From Streptomyces polyasparticus (GTDB lineage: Bacteria > Actinomycetota > Actinomycetes > Streptomycetales > Streptomycetaceae): 64,000 nucleotides of DNA. A program made the translations under genes and the position numbers. The stretch is taken from the NCBI RefSeq assembly GCF_014493765.1, contig NZ_JACTVJ010000010.1, positions 62,001 through 126,000 on the forward strand, written 5' to 3'. The first letter of the stretch is position 1, and each line of letters starts with the position of its first letter. Of this stretch, positions 7,662 through 16,463 are shown in pieces. Below the pieces are notes generated by a model. That model made no database searches and was not told the origin of the DNA. It saw only the letters and a program-made list of their open reading frames with translations.

Positions 7662-7970
7662 GACGACTCCACATCCTTACGGCCGCCAAAGCTTGGCTAG
7701 CCACATATTGAAGGTAGCAGGGACTGTGTGGCTAGCCAAGTATTTATGGCGGTGGGCGTCGGTCGCATGCCGGGCCGGGGCACCCTATGTCGAACTCCCC
7801 GTCGTCCAGCATGTGTTGCCCCTCTTCACGCCTGCTTTACATGTCCTCCATGTACTGACATGGTCATGCCTTGCTGCGGATGGCCTGGCGAATGGGGGCG
7901 GGCGCCGCCGGTCCTGGGGGTGGGAGCTTTGTCGCGAAGAGACGACTTATGTGCGGGGCGCGGTCCGGCC
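7662..7970. other. 310-bp gap: operator plus galactose oxidase leader
   Basis: Divergent intergenic region. It contains the 14-bp inverted repeat at 7692-7740 and then sequence in frame with the galactose oxidase gene but without protein-like composition. Alternative starts for that gene lie here (GTG 7920, TTG 7929). Confidence 0.6.
7692..7740. promoter_or_regulatory. perfect 14-bp inverted repeat operator
   Basis: CTTGGCTAGCCACA (7692-7705) and its exact reverse complement (7727-7740) flank a 21-bp spacer. Each arm itself contains the palindrome TGGCTAGCCA. It lies 30 bases upstream of the oxidoreductase start. The spacing suits two repressor dimers side by side. No transcription terminator features are present. 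Confidence 0.75.
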
Positions 7971-10508
7971 GTGTTTCTGCGGATCATCACGACGCGCCGA
8001 TCGGGCACGCAGGGGCGCCTGCTGATTCTCGCCGCCCTGATCGCGCTGGTGGCGGGCATGCTGCCGCTGGTCGGGCACCTCGGCGGCACGGCCACCGCCG
8101 AATCCGACGTACCGGCGTCGCCTGAGCCGCCGGATCCCGCCCCTGCCCCGCATCACGAAGCTGCCCCCGCTTCGGCGATGGTGGCCGCCGCGCCCACGCT
8201 GCCGCGCGAGGGCTGGACCGTGAGCGCGAGCGACGAGGAGACCGCGGCCGAGAACGGCCGCGCCGCGAACGTACTCGACGGCAACAACAGCACGATCTGG
8301 CACAGCAGATGGTCCGGCACGGCAGCCCCGCTGCCGCACACCATCACCCTCGACATGCACCGTACCCAGGTGGTGTCCGCGCTCGTCTACCAGCCCCGCA
8401 GCGGCAGTGCCAACGGGCGCATCGGGCGGTACGCGGTCCATCTCAGCGCGGACGGCGCGAACTGGGGCACGGCGGTGGCCACCGGCACCCTGGCCGACGA
8501 TGCGACCGTCAAGACGATCGCCTTCGCTCCGAAGGGCACCCGCTACCTACGCCTGACCGCACAGACCGAAGCGGGCAACCGCGGCCCGTGGTCCTCGGCC
8601 GCCGAACTCAACCTCCTGGGCGACCCCGGCACCCCGGCGCAGACCGTCGATCTGGCGCGGGACGGCTGGACCGCCGCCGCCGGCGACCAGGAGACCGCCT
8701 CGGAGAACGGCGCCGCGGGCAACGTGCTCGACGGCGACGCGACCACCCACTGGCACAGCAAGTGGTCCGGTACGGCAACCCCGTTGCCGCACTCGATCAC
8801 CATCGACATGAAGAGCGCACGCGCGGTCTCCGCGCTCAGCTACCAGCCGCGCCGTTCGGGCGTGAACGGCCGGATCGGCGCGTACACCGTCACCACCAGC
8901 ACGGACGGCACGACCTTCGGCGCTCCGGTGGCCTCGGGCACCTGGCGTGACGACGACACCGTCAAGGGCGCCACGTTCACCCGTACGGTCAGCGCCCGCT
9001 ATGTGCGCCTCACCGCCACCTCGGAGGCGGGCGGTCGCGGCCCTTGGTCCTCGGCCGCGGAGATCCGTCTCGCCGGGCCCGCTTCCCCTGCCGTACACGG
9101 CAGTTGGGGCCATCTCACCGGCTTCCCGCTGGTGCCGGTCGCCAGTGCGGTGCTGCCCAACAACAAGATGCTCGTGTGGTCCGCGTACGGTGTCGACCGC
9201 TTCGGCGGCAGCAACGGCTACACCCAGACCGCACTGCTCGACCTCGCCACCGGCGAGGTGACGCAGCGCCGCGTGGAGAACACCCGGCACGACATGTTCT
9301 GCCCGGGCACCGCGGTCCTCGCCGACGGGCGCATCCTCATCACCGGCGGCAGCAACGCCGAACGCGCCACCCTCTATGATCCCGCCACCGACGCGTGGTC
9401 CTCGACCGCCGACATGAACATCCCGCGCGGCTACCAGGCGATGACGCTGCTCTCCACCAAGGAGGCCTTCGTCCTGGGCGGTTCGTGGAGCGGCGGCGAA
9501 GGCGCCAAGGACGGCGAGGTCTGGTCGCCCGCCACCGGCACCTGGCGCAAGCTCTCCGGGGTGCCCGCCACCACGACCCTGACCGGCGACCCCAGGGGCG
9601 CGTATCGCGCCGACAACCATCAATGGCTGTACGCGACATCCAACGGACGCGTGCTGCACCTGGGCCCCAGCAAGCAGATGAACTGGATCGACACCGCGGG
9701 CTCCGGCCGTATCACCGCCGCCGGCACCCGGGGCGACAGCGCCGACGCCATGAACGGCAACGCCATCGCGTACGACACCGGCAAACTCCTCACGATGGGC
9801 GGCGCCACCGCGTACGAGAACGTGTCGGCCACCCGTCGCGCCTACACCGTCGACGCGACCGGAGCCACGCCGGTCGCCGCCCGCACCGGCGACATGGGCC
9901 AGGCGCGTGCCTTCGCCAACAGTGTGGTCATGCCCGACGGCAAGGTGGCCGTGTTCGGTGGCCAGTCCTACCCGGTGCCGTTCAGCGACGCCACCTCCGC
10001 CATGACACCCGAGGTGTGGGACCCGGCCACCGGGAAGTTCACGCCACTGGCCACCATGGCCGTGCCGCGCAACTACCACAGCGTCGCCAACCTGCTCCCG
10101 GACGGCCGCATCTTCAGCGGCGGCGGAGGCCTGTGCGGCGACTGCGCCACCAACCACTCGGACGGCGCGGTCTTCACACCTCCGTATCTCCTGAACGCCG
10201 ACGGCACGGAGAAGCCCCGCCCGGCCATCACCGGGACCGTGCCGGCGGGCCTGGCCAACGGTGCGCGCGTCACGGTGACGACCGACAAGGAGGTCGCCTC
10301 GTTCGTCCTGATCCGCGCGGGCGCGGCCACCCACTCCACCGACAACGACCAGCGCCGCGTACCGCTCACCTCCCGCAGCACCGCCACCCACACCTACGAG
10401 GTGATCATCCCGTCCGATCCCGGCGTCGCCCTGCCGGGGAGCTACATGCTGTTCGCGATGGACGCACAGGGGGTGCCGAGCAAGGCGCGCATGGTGCGGA
10501 TCGGCTGA
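7971..10508 (+). CDS. secreted galactose oxidase with two discoidin (F5/8C) domains
   Basis: A copper radical oxidase that oxidises primary alcohols (D-galactose C6) to aldehydes with H2O2 release. From GTG 7971 the protein has 845 residues: a signal peptide (LLILAALIALVAGMLPLV), two F5/8C domains starting LPREGWTVSASDEET and LARDGWTAAAGDQET, a kelch propeller, and a C-terminal DUF1929 domain. All cofactor residues known from fungal galactose oxidase are placed correctly: Cys444 (HDMFCPG) and Tyr488 (RGYQAM) for the thioether, Trp506 (GGSWSGG) stacking on it, and copper ligands Tyr702-His703 (NYHS) and His788 (ATHSTDNDQRR). The Cys-Tyr and Tyr-Trp spacings (44 and 18) equal the fungal ones. 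Starts at 7920 or 7929 are also possible. Confidence 0.9.
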   Translation: MFLRIITTRRSGTQGRLLILAALIALVAGMLPLVGHLGGTATAESDVPASPEPPDPAPAPHHEAAPASAMVAAAPTLPREGWTVSASDEETAAENGRAANVLDGNNSTIWHSRWSGTAAPLPHTITLDMHRTQVVSALVYQPRSGSANGRIGRYAVHLSADGANWGTAVATGTLADDATVKTIAFAPKGTRYLRLTAQTEAGNRGPWSSAAELNLLGDPGTPAQTVDLARDGWTAAAGDQETASENGAAGNVLDGDATTHWHSKWSGTATPLPHSITIDMKSARAVSALSYQPRRSGVNGRIGAYTVTTSTDGTTFGAPVASGTWRDDDTVKGATFTRTVSARYVRLTATSEAGGRGPWSSAAEIRLAGPASPAVHGSWGHLTGFPLVPVASAVLPNNKMLVWSAYGVDRFGGSNGYTQTALLDLATGEVTQRRVENTRHDMFCPGTAVLADGRILITGGSNAERATLYDPATDAWSSTADMNIPRGYQAMTLLSTKEAFVLGGSWSGGEGAKDGEVWSPATGTWRKLSGVPATTTLTGDPRGAYRADNHQWLYATSNGRVLHLGPSKQMNWIDTAGSGRITAAGTRGDSADAMNGNAIAYDTGKLLTMGGATAYENVSATRRAYTVDATGATPVAARTGDMGQARAFANSVVMPDGKVAVFGGQSYPVPFSDATSAMTPEVWDPATGKFTPLATMAVPRNYHSVANLLPDGRIFSGGGGLCGDCATNHSDGAVFTPPYLLNADGTEKPRPAITGTVPAGLANGARVTVTTDKEVASFVLIRAGAATHSTDNDQRRVPLTSRSTATHTYEVIIPSDPGVALPGSYMLFAMDAQGVPSKARMVRIG

Positions 10509-10691
10509 GCCCCGCAGCGGTGTCCTCCCACCCCCCCTTACCCGCGCCGGATACGGGGCAGTGGGACGGACGTCCGCCAGGCATGATGCGCGTGCACGTA
10601 CGGTTGGGGGGTAGAGGGTTCGCGGCATACGGAAGCAGGCGGCAGGCCTGCCGGTTCGGCCTCGAGGCCAGGGAGCCCGGAGGACGGGGAC

Positions 10692-11918
10692 ATGACTGCG
10701 GTGGAGGAAACCGGTGAGGCCGGCGCGGACAGATCCGGCGGCCGCATCACTCCCGAGCTGTTCGAGCAGCGCTCGGCGCGCATCCGGCGTCGCCTGGAGC
10801 GGCTGATCGGCATCGCCGCCACCGAAGGCAACGCCCTGTCCGTGCTGCGCAACGGGGATGAGATCTTCCCGGCGATGCTGGAGGCGATCCGCGCGGCGCA
10901 GCACACCGTCGACATGATGACCTTCGTGTACTGGAAGGGCGACATCGCCCGCCAGTTCGCCCAGGCGCTCTCGGAGCGGGCCCGTGCGGGACTGCGGGTG
11001 CGGCTGCTGCTCGACGGCTTCGGCAGCCGGTTGATAGAGAAGGAACTCCTGGAGGAGATGGACCGGGCGGGCGTCTCGATCGTCTGGTTCCGCCGCCCCG
11101 CCTACCTCTCGCCCCTCAAACAGAACCACCGCTGTCATCGCAAGGTGCTCGTGATCGACGAGGAGACCGCCTTCACCGGGGGAGTGGGGATCGCCGAGGA
11201 ATGGTGCGGCGACGCCCGCAACCAGAGCGAATGGCGTGACACGCACGTCGCGGTGCGCGGCCCCGCCGTCGACGGGATCGCGGCGGCGTTCGCCCAGAAC
11301 TGGGCCGAGTGCCATGACGAACTCTTCGACGGGTGCGACCGGTTCATCCACCACCGCCCGCAGGGCGACTCGGTCGTGCAGGTGGTGCGTGGCTCGGCCA
11401 GCCTCGGCTGGCAGGACATGCAGACGCTGATCCGGGTGCTCCTCGAGTCGGCCGAGGAACGCTTCCGCCTGTCCACCGCCTACTTCGCCCCCGACACGTA
11501 CTTCGTGGACCTGCTGTGCGCGACCGCGCGCCGCGGCGTCCGCGTGGAGATCCTGCTGCCGGGCCCGCACACGGACAAGCGGGTGTGCCGCCTGGCGGGC
11601 CAGTACCACTACGAGGAACTGCTGGCCTGCGGCGTGACGATCCACCAGTACCAGCCGACGATGATGCACGCGAAGGTGATCACCGTCGACCGGACCGCGG
11701 CACTGATCGGTTCGACCAACTTCAACCGCCGCTCGCTCGACCATGACGAAGAGGTCATGCTCGCGGTCCTCGACGAGGAGTTCACCGCGCGCCTGGACGC
11801 GGACTTCGAGCACGATCTGACGGTCAGCACCAAGATCGAGCCCCGGCGCTGGTACCGCCGCTCACCGCTGCAGCGGATCGGCGAGGCCGCGATGCTGCCC
11901 ATCCGCCGCTTCCTGTGA
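10692..11918 (+). CDS. cardiolipin synthase-like phospholipase D family protein
   Basis: A 408-residue protein with two HKD motifs, the hallmark of the phospholipase D superfamily: HRKVLVIDEETAFTGG and MMHAKVITVDRTAALIGSTNFN. Each supplies His, Lys and Asp to the phosphatidyl-transfer site. Cardiolipin synthases of this type condense phosphatidylglycerol. It lacks the N-terminal membrane helices of ClsA and resembles ClsB-like soluble or peripheral forms. A start at ATG 10692 follows GGAGGACGGGGAC. It stands alone downstream of the galactose oxidase. Confidence 0.85.
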   Translation: MTAVEETGEAGADRSGGRITPELFEQRSARIRRRLERLIGIAATEGNALSVLRNGDEIFPAMLEAIRAAQHTVDMMTFVYWKGDIARQFAQALSERARAGLRVRLLLDGFGSRLIEKELLEEMDRAGVSIVWFRRPAYLSPLKQNHRCHRKVLVIDEETAFTGGVGIAEEWCGDARNQSEWRDTHVAVRGPAVDGIAAAFAQNWAECHDELFDGCDRFIHHRPQGDSVVQVVRGSASLGWQDMQTLIRVLLESAEERFRLSTAYFAPDTYFVDLLCATARRGVRVEILLPGPHTDKRVCRLAGQYHYEELLACGVTIHQYQPTMMHAKVITVDRTAALIGSTNFNRRSLDHDEEVMLAVLDEEFTARLDADFEHDLTVSTKIEPRRWYRRSPLQRIGEAAMLPIRRFL

Positions 11919-12132
11919 CGGGAGCCCCTGCCGGGCGCGGGGCTCGCACTTGACGGCACCTCGGCCGCGCCCGCTCTGCCGTCACTTCGCCGGCACCTCG
12001 CGCGCCTTGCGGAAGTCGAGGTAGGCCGGACCGCTGTCCGTCTCGACGCAGGGGCCCGGTGTGCCGGTGAGCCCGGCCGTCTCCGCTGGGGCCCCTTCCC
12101 CTGCACTTGGCTCACCAGGTATCTTGCATCGC

Positions 12133-12516
12133 ATGGAACCAGGTGATTCGACCAAGCAGGCCCGGGCAGCAGCCCAGCTGCGCAAGGGTGTCCTGGAGTA
12201 CTGCGTGCTCGCCCTGATGCGGGACCGCCCGCGCTACGGCGTGGAGCTGCTCCAGGCCCTGGAGGACTCCGGTGCCCTGGCCACCAGCCAGGGCACGGTC
12301 TATCCGCTGCTTTCCCGGCTGCGCCGCGACGACCTGGTCACCACCACCTGGCAGGAGTCCACCTCCGGACCGCCCCGTCGCTACTACGCGCTCACCGAAA
12401 GCGGCCGGGCCGCACTCGAGGAGTTCACGCGCGTCTGGCCCGGCTTCCGCGACGCCGTCGACACCTTCCTGACCACCCCGCACCCCGCGCACCCCTCCAC
12501 CGGAGACCCCGCATGA
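12133..12516 (+). CDS. PadR-family transcriptional regulator
   Basis: A PadR winged-helix protein of 127 residues: LRKGVLEYCVLALMRDRPRY, then TSQGTVYPLLSRLRRDDLV and GPPRRYYALTESGRAAL. ATG at 12133 sits about 7 bases after a possible -10 (TATCTT, 12119-12125) and has no ribosome site, so the mRNA may be leaderless. Its end overlaps the next gene by four bases (ATGA). PadR genes paired with HAAS membrane proteins form a widespread regulatory duo, probably a membrane stress sensor. Confidence 0.88.
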   Translation: MEPGDSTKQARAAAQLRKGVLEYCVLALMRDRPRYGVELLQALEDSGALATSQGTVYPLLSRLRRDDLVTTTWQESTSGPPRRYYALTESGRAALEEFTRVWPGFRDAVDTFLTTPHPAHPSTGDPA

Positions 12517-13103
12517 AGATTTCTGCCGATCCCGTACGTGACTATCTCGCCGCCGTCGAGCGGGAGGCCTCCGTGCTCCCCGCCGACCGCCGCCAGGAAC
12601 TCCTCGCCGACCTCGCCGAGCACATAGAGGTCGCACGCGCCGAACGCCCCGATGTCGCGGTCGGCGATGTCCTCATGGAGCTGGGGGACCCCCGCACGAT
12701 CGCGCAGACGGCGCTGGCGGAGTCGGGCGGCGGCGCTGCGGCCTGGGGCGCTGCCGGTGAGCCGGCCCGGCGCGGCAAGGTGCACCCCCTGGTCCCGCTC
12801 CTGATGATCACCCTCTCGCTGCCCGTCGCGGTCCTCTTCTCCGACGCGCCCGCCTTCCAACTGCTCGCGTTCCTGCTCCGCGTCACCGGCGCCGTGCTCC
12901 TGTGCACCTCCGTGCATTGGACTGCCGTCCGGAAGACCACCGGCGTACTGCTTGCCGCCGTCCTGCCGAGCGCCGCGATCGTCACGTGGAACCTGTCCGC
13001 CGGCGCCGGCGTGGGCGATGCCCCGGCCGTGCTGCCCAACCTGGTCGCCTTCGCCCTGATGGCCGGCACGTCGGTGTGGCTCTGGCGGGCACGGCGCGTC
13101 TGA
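12513..13103 (+). CDS. HAAS-domain membrane protein
   Basis: The N-terminal half (YLAAVEREASVLPADRRQEL, then EHIEVARAERP and LGDPRTIAQTAL) is a HAAS/DUF1700-like signalling domain. Four hydrophobic segments follow, from VPLLMITLSLPVAVLF to LVAFALMAGTSVWLW. The gene starts inside the PadR stop codon, so the two are translationally coupled. HAAS proteins are thought to bind or control their PadR partner; the signal is unknown. Confidence 0.82.
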   Translation: MKISADPVRDYLAAVEREASVLPADRRQELLADLAEHIEVARAERPDVAVGDVLMELGDPRTIAQTALAESGGGAAAWGAAGEPARRGKVHPLVPLLMITLSLPVAVLFSDAPAFQLLAFLLRVTGAVLLCTSVHWTAVRKTTGVLLAAVLPSAAIVTWNLSAGAGVGDAPAVLPNLVAFALMAGTSVWLWRARRV

Positions 13104-13228
13104 GCGGTACGTGCGGCCGCGGCCGCTGCCCGCGAGGGATGCAGCGGACCGGCCCCCGGTCTCAGGTCACCCCCGCGTGCTGGGTGGCCGGCTCTACGGT
13201 CTCGTCTGCTGCGGCAGTACGGCCCGTC

Positions 13229-14056
13229 TCACTCGGCCCGCTGTCCGACTCGCAGCACGCTCAGATAGTGGCGTGAGGCGCGGTCGCCCATCCGCGTGCG
13301 GATGCGCTCGGCGACGGCGTCGAGCAGAGGATCGCGGACGTCACGGTCGAGTTTCCGGTACGGCGACAGCGAGCGGAGGTGATCGGCGAAGCCGTTCCCG
13401 TCGAACCACTGCACGGTGGGATACCAGCGCACGATCGCCGGGCCGAACAGCCCGCCGGGATCGTCGACTTGGCCCCAGCCCTCGTCCGTGGACCGCACGT
13501 CCTCTTCGAGCGGCGGATGGCCCCAGTCGGGGTTGCCCGGGCAGAACCGCGCATGGAGATCGGCGGTCTCGCCGTACACCTCCGGCTCATCCGGCCGCCG
13601 CACGACGACGTGGCCCAGCAGCGCCATCCAGCCTCCGGGACGGAGCACGTCGTGCGCCCGCTGCCAGCTGATCGACGGATCGACCCAGTGCCACGACGAC
13701 GCGGCCACCAGCACATCGAAGCGTCGGCCGCGGTCGTCCCACTCCTCGAACGTGGACGTCTCGACGTCGACCGTACGGAAGGAGGCGAGCCGCCGGCGCG
13801 CGAGCTCGGCCATGTCCACGCCCGGCTCGATGGCGGTCACCACGCATCCGAGTGCTGCCAGTGAGCGCGTCGCCTGACCGGTACCGCAGCCCACTTCGAG
13901 GACCGACGAGCGGTCATCCATGCCGGTGACGGCGACAAGGTCCGTGAACAAGCCGTCCGGGTATCCCGGCCGGACCCGGTCGTAGAGCTCCGGCACCTCG
14001 TTGAACACTCGGCCGAGGCCGTATCGACGAGGGGGCGTCTTCGGGTCATCCGTCAC
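13229..14056 (-). CDS. class I SAM-dependent methyltransferase
   Basis: A Rossmann-fold methyltransferase. Motif I is SVLEVGCGTGQATRSLAALG, motif II is FDVLVAASSWHWVD and post-motif LRPGGWMALLGHVV. GTG at 14054-14056 (VTDDPKTPPRRYGLGRVFNE) gives 275 residues; no ribosome site is apparent, so translation may be leaderless. The substrate is unknown; the WHWVD segment is typical of the methyltransferase_11 small-molecule group. It is convergent with the HAAS gene and stands alone. Confidence 0.85.
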   Translation of the reverse strand: MTDDPKTPPRRYGLGRVFNEVPELYDRVRPGYPDGLFTDLVAVTGMDDRSSVLEVGCGTGQATRSLAALGCVVTAIEPGVDMAELARRRLASFRTVDVETSTFEEWDDRGRRFDVLVAASSWHWVDPSISWQRAHDVLRPGGWMALLGHVVVRRPDEPEVYGETADLHARFCPGNPDWGHPPLEEDVRSTDEGWGQVDDPGGLFGPAIVRWYPTVQWFDGNGFADHLRSLSPYRKLDRDVRDPLLDAVAERIRTRMGDRASRHYLSVLRVGQRAE

Positions 14057-14163
14057 GAACGGACAAACTATGAGGCGCGGCCATGGAATTGCCACTCCCT
14101 CTCCGGCAGGCTCTTTCACTCTGCTCGGTGAGCGAGGCGTGACCGCGGAAGGACTCCAGCCTG

Positions 14164-14726
14164 ATGGGTGACGAGGTTGCGCGGCCCGGTCGGATCGGCG
14201 CGAGGTGGATGTTCCGGACTCGGCTGTGCAGGCAGGCCGCCGTCGCGGTCGGCGGTTTCGTGGTGGCGGAGCGCTGACGGCAGGTGTCCTCGCGTTCCGT
14301 ACGGACTCGCAGAGGTCGTCACCCAGGCCGTCCGCGGAGCAGGCCGAGAAGGCCGCAGGGAAGGGGCAGAGCCGCGAGGAGTGGGTCGTCTGTGCCACGA
14401 CCATTGCGGTGGGGGACGTGGTGGCGGTCCAACCGGGCGCCGAGCGGGGCCGGTTGAGCGTCACCTTCAGCGTTCGGGAGTGGATCAAACCCGCGCACGG
14501 TGCACAGCGGATCCGGATCGATGCCGTGGACCCGCGTACAGATGGTGTCCAGGATCCCTGGGAGGTCGGTCAGCACCTCCTCGTCGTCGTGCCGCAGCGA
14601 CGCGATGAAGCGGTCAGCACCTTCAGCGGGCGACGGCTCGCGGAGTTCCGCCCTCATGTGGAGAAGGGGCTTCTGGGCGCGGAAGGCACGCCCTGCCCGT
14701 CGCCCTGGCGGGCAGGGGACCAGTAG
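14164..14726 (+). pseudogene. membrane-anchored hypothetical protein, frameshifted in its TM helix
   Basis: From ATG 14164 the frame reads a basic N-terminus and AAVAVGGFVVA, then stops. The frame starting one base later continues GALTAGVLAF and a clean extracytoplasmic domain (EEWVVCATTIAVGDVVAVQP, then REWIKPAHGAQRIRIDAVD and QHLLVVVPQRRDEAVSTF). Adding one G at 14268-14269 joins both into one protein with a single transmembrane helix of about 188 residues. This is therefore a one-base deletion or sequencing error. The function is unknown; it looks like a conserved Streptomyces secreted protein. Confidence 0.65.
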
Positions 14727-14749
14727 GCCGCACACGCCGGCGAGACCCC

Positions 14750-15010
14750 ACGCCGTGTGTCATGGCCCGTGCACCACCGCATCCGTCGCGGTGGGCCCCG
14801 TATCCGTTGTGCGGCCGCGCTGTTGGTGGTCGGTGCCCGAGAGCAGGGGCGCCCGGTCCCGCTCGGGGCGGTGGATCTGTCCGGTCGGCAGCGCGCTGCG
14901 CGGGGCATCCGCGTGGCCCGGCAGTGCCCGCAGGTGAACTCCACTCGTTCCACGGCCAGTTCGGTGATCACGGCGCAACACCTCCAGACCGTGCCGATAC
15001 GTCCGGCACC
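14750..15010 (-). pseudogene. possible decayed zinc-ribbon protein
   Basis: On the minus strand one frame reads VITELAVERVEFTCGHC, which looks like the start of a small zinc-ribbon protein. The continuation is nonsense, whereas a neighbouring frame reads HRPERDRAPLLSGTDHQQ, like the end of the same family. The central part with the second CxxC is missing. The rest of the 360-bp gap between 14726 and 15087 has no other recognisable content. Low certainty: based on remembered family appearance. Confidence 0.3.
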
Positions 15011-15086
15011 TGGCGCCCGCTGTCCGCGGGCGCCCACTCCCTCGTGTCCGGTCCACGCAGGATGCCGGCCGGGTGTGCCGCCGTGG

Positions 15087-15347
15087 TCAGCGAGTGATCT
15101 CGCGAGCCCCGTCGCGACCGCGGCTGATCTCGATCCGGCGCGGCTCGGCTTGTTCGGCCTTCGGCGGCCGCCGCACGGTCAACATGCCTGCCTCGTACGA
15201 GGCCTGGATGTGCTCCCTGTTCATCTCGCGGTAGGTGTCGATCGGCATCAAGGCAGGACGCGCGAGGGTGGCGAAGTCCTGCTGGGCGAGGCGGTCCAGT
15301 TCGGGGAGGGGATCCGTTGGACACATTCCCTGAAAGGTCCTCTCCAT
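15087..15347 (-). pseudogene. Hsp20 small heat-shock protein lacking its core (internal deletion)
   Basis: The 86-codon frame starts like an actinobacterial Hsp20 (PTDPLPELDRLAQQDFATLA, then ALMPIDTYRE). It jumps at once to the family's C-terminal part (EHIQASYEAGMLTVRRP, then AEQAEPRRIEISRG). Normal members have about 140-150 residues; about 60 residues of the alpha-crystallin beta-sandwich are missing, in frame. The probable original start is the ATG at 15324-15326 (MCPTDP). A chaperone without this core should not oligomerise or bind clients, so I treat it as a remnant. Confidence 0.7.
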
Positions 15348-15453
15348 GACGGGACGTGACGGCTGTACGAGGGGCCGTCACTCGTGAGCCGCCAAGCCCT
15401 TTCACGTGGCCGGATCCCGCGTGTGCTTCGTGCACCGCTGGGCAGAAGCAAAG

Positions 15454-16248
15454 ATGCCCGTAGACGGCGGGCTGCGAGAGCTGGACACCACGAGGCACCT
15501 GGTCGCGGACATGACGCCCACGTTCGACGCATACCCGGCGGCAGCCGTCGTGCTGGACCTGACGGACGTGCCGGTGCGCGAGGACGACCCGGTGGTCGCC
15601 TTGCAGCGGCTGGCCGACGCCGCCGCCCGGCTGCCCGGCGGCGTAGCGGCCGGATGCGGTTTCGCCGGGTGCGACGGCGGCATCGCGCAGACGGCGGCCG
15701 GCGATGAGATCGGCCGCCGACTGGAGGAAGCGCAGAGCCGGTTACGGGAAGGGCCATGCCTGGACAGCAGGCGTACTGGCAAACCGCTGGCCAACGTGCC
15801 CATGGCGCACCCACACAGCCGCGCCCGCTGGCCCCGCTTCGCCCCGCGTGCCGTGGACGCGGGCATCACCGCCGTCACCGCACTGCCCCTGCGTTACGGC
15901 GGCCGCGTCCTGGGCTCGCTCGACCTGTACCACCGGCACAGCCCCCGGCCTCGCGTGGACGTACGCGCGGGCCGGATTCTGGCCGACGCCGCGGCCATCG
16001 GCCTGGCCCATCGCGAGCTGATCGACGAACACCGCGAGCGGGAGGGCCAGTTGCAGACCGCGCTGGACAGCCGCGTCATCATCGAGCAGGCCAAGGGGCT
16101 GATGGCCGAACGTCTGCACTGCACCGTCGACGATGCCTTCGACCTGCTGCGCCACGACGCCCGCCGCCGGCAGATGAAACTCACCGACCTGGCCCACAGT
16201 GTCGTCCACGACCCGAACGGCGAACCCATTCCGCTGCCTCGCCACTGA
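15454..16248 (+). CDS. GAF-ANTAR RNA-binding regulator
   Basis: A GAF-like sensor (residues about 20-180, with LREGPCLDSRRTGKPLANV and GITAVTALPLRYGGRVLGSL) followed by a C-terminal ANTAR domain (SRVIIEQAKGLMAERLHCTV, then AFDLLRHDARRRQMKLTDLA). ANTAR domains bind paired hairpins in mRNA leaders and cause antitermination. ATG 15454 gives 264 residues; an in-frame start at 15406 is possible. It is an orphan here; no obvious target hairpins were identified. Confidence 0.85.
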   Translation: MPVDGGLRELDTTRHLVADMTPTFDAYPAAAVVLDLTDVPVREDDPVVALQRLADAAARLPGGVAAGCGFAGCDGGIAQTAAGDEIGRRLEEAQSRLREGPCLDSRRTGKPLANVPMAHPHSRARWPRFAPRAVDAGITAVTALPLRYGGRVLGSLDLYHRHSPRPRVDVRAGRILADAAAIGLAHRELIDEHREREGQLQTALDSRVIIEQAKGLMAERLHCTVDDAFDLLRHDARRRQMKLTDLAHSVVHDPNGEPIPLPRH

Positions 16249-16463
16249 ACGCAGGCGGCGCGCCGGGCCACCGCTTTCGGGTACGCGCGCACGGCCGCAC
16301 CGCGAGCCCCTCTCCTACCGCTCACCTGCCGCAATGGTCCGCCGGTGCGCTGTGCGCACTTCGGACAGGAGGGTAGTTCGAGATCGCCGCGGCCCATGTT
16401 TTGAGCGCCCCTGGGCAACCTGCCGCTCGGGGGCGTCGCCGTCGAAACGAGCTCCGGCTCAGC

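Noticed and set aside
7971-10508. Assigning the oxidase as GlxA
   Set aside because: Sequence around every cofactor residue matches fungal galactose oxidase more closely, two F5/8C domains are present, and there is no cslA neighbour.
8547-11813. 1088-codon open frame on the minus strand
   Set aside because: Antisense to the well-supported galactose oxidase and cardiolipin synthase-like genes; composition reflects their GC bias.
11982-12185. Minus-strand frame ending GPAYLDFRKAREVPAK
   Set aside because: The end looks protein-like, but there is no start with a ribosome site and no recognised family; it overlaps the PadR promoter and start. Kept only as a possible fragment.
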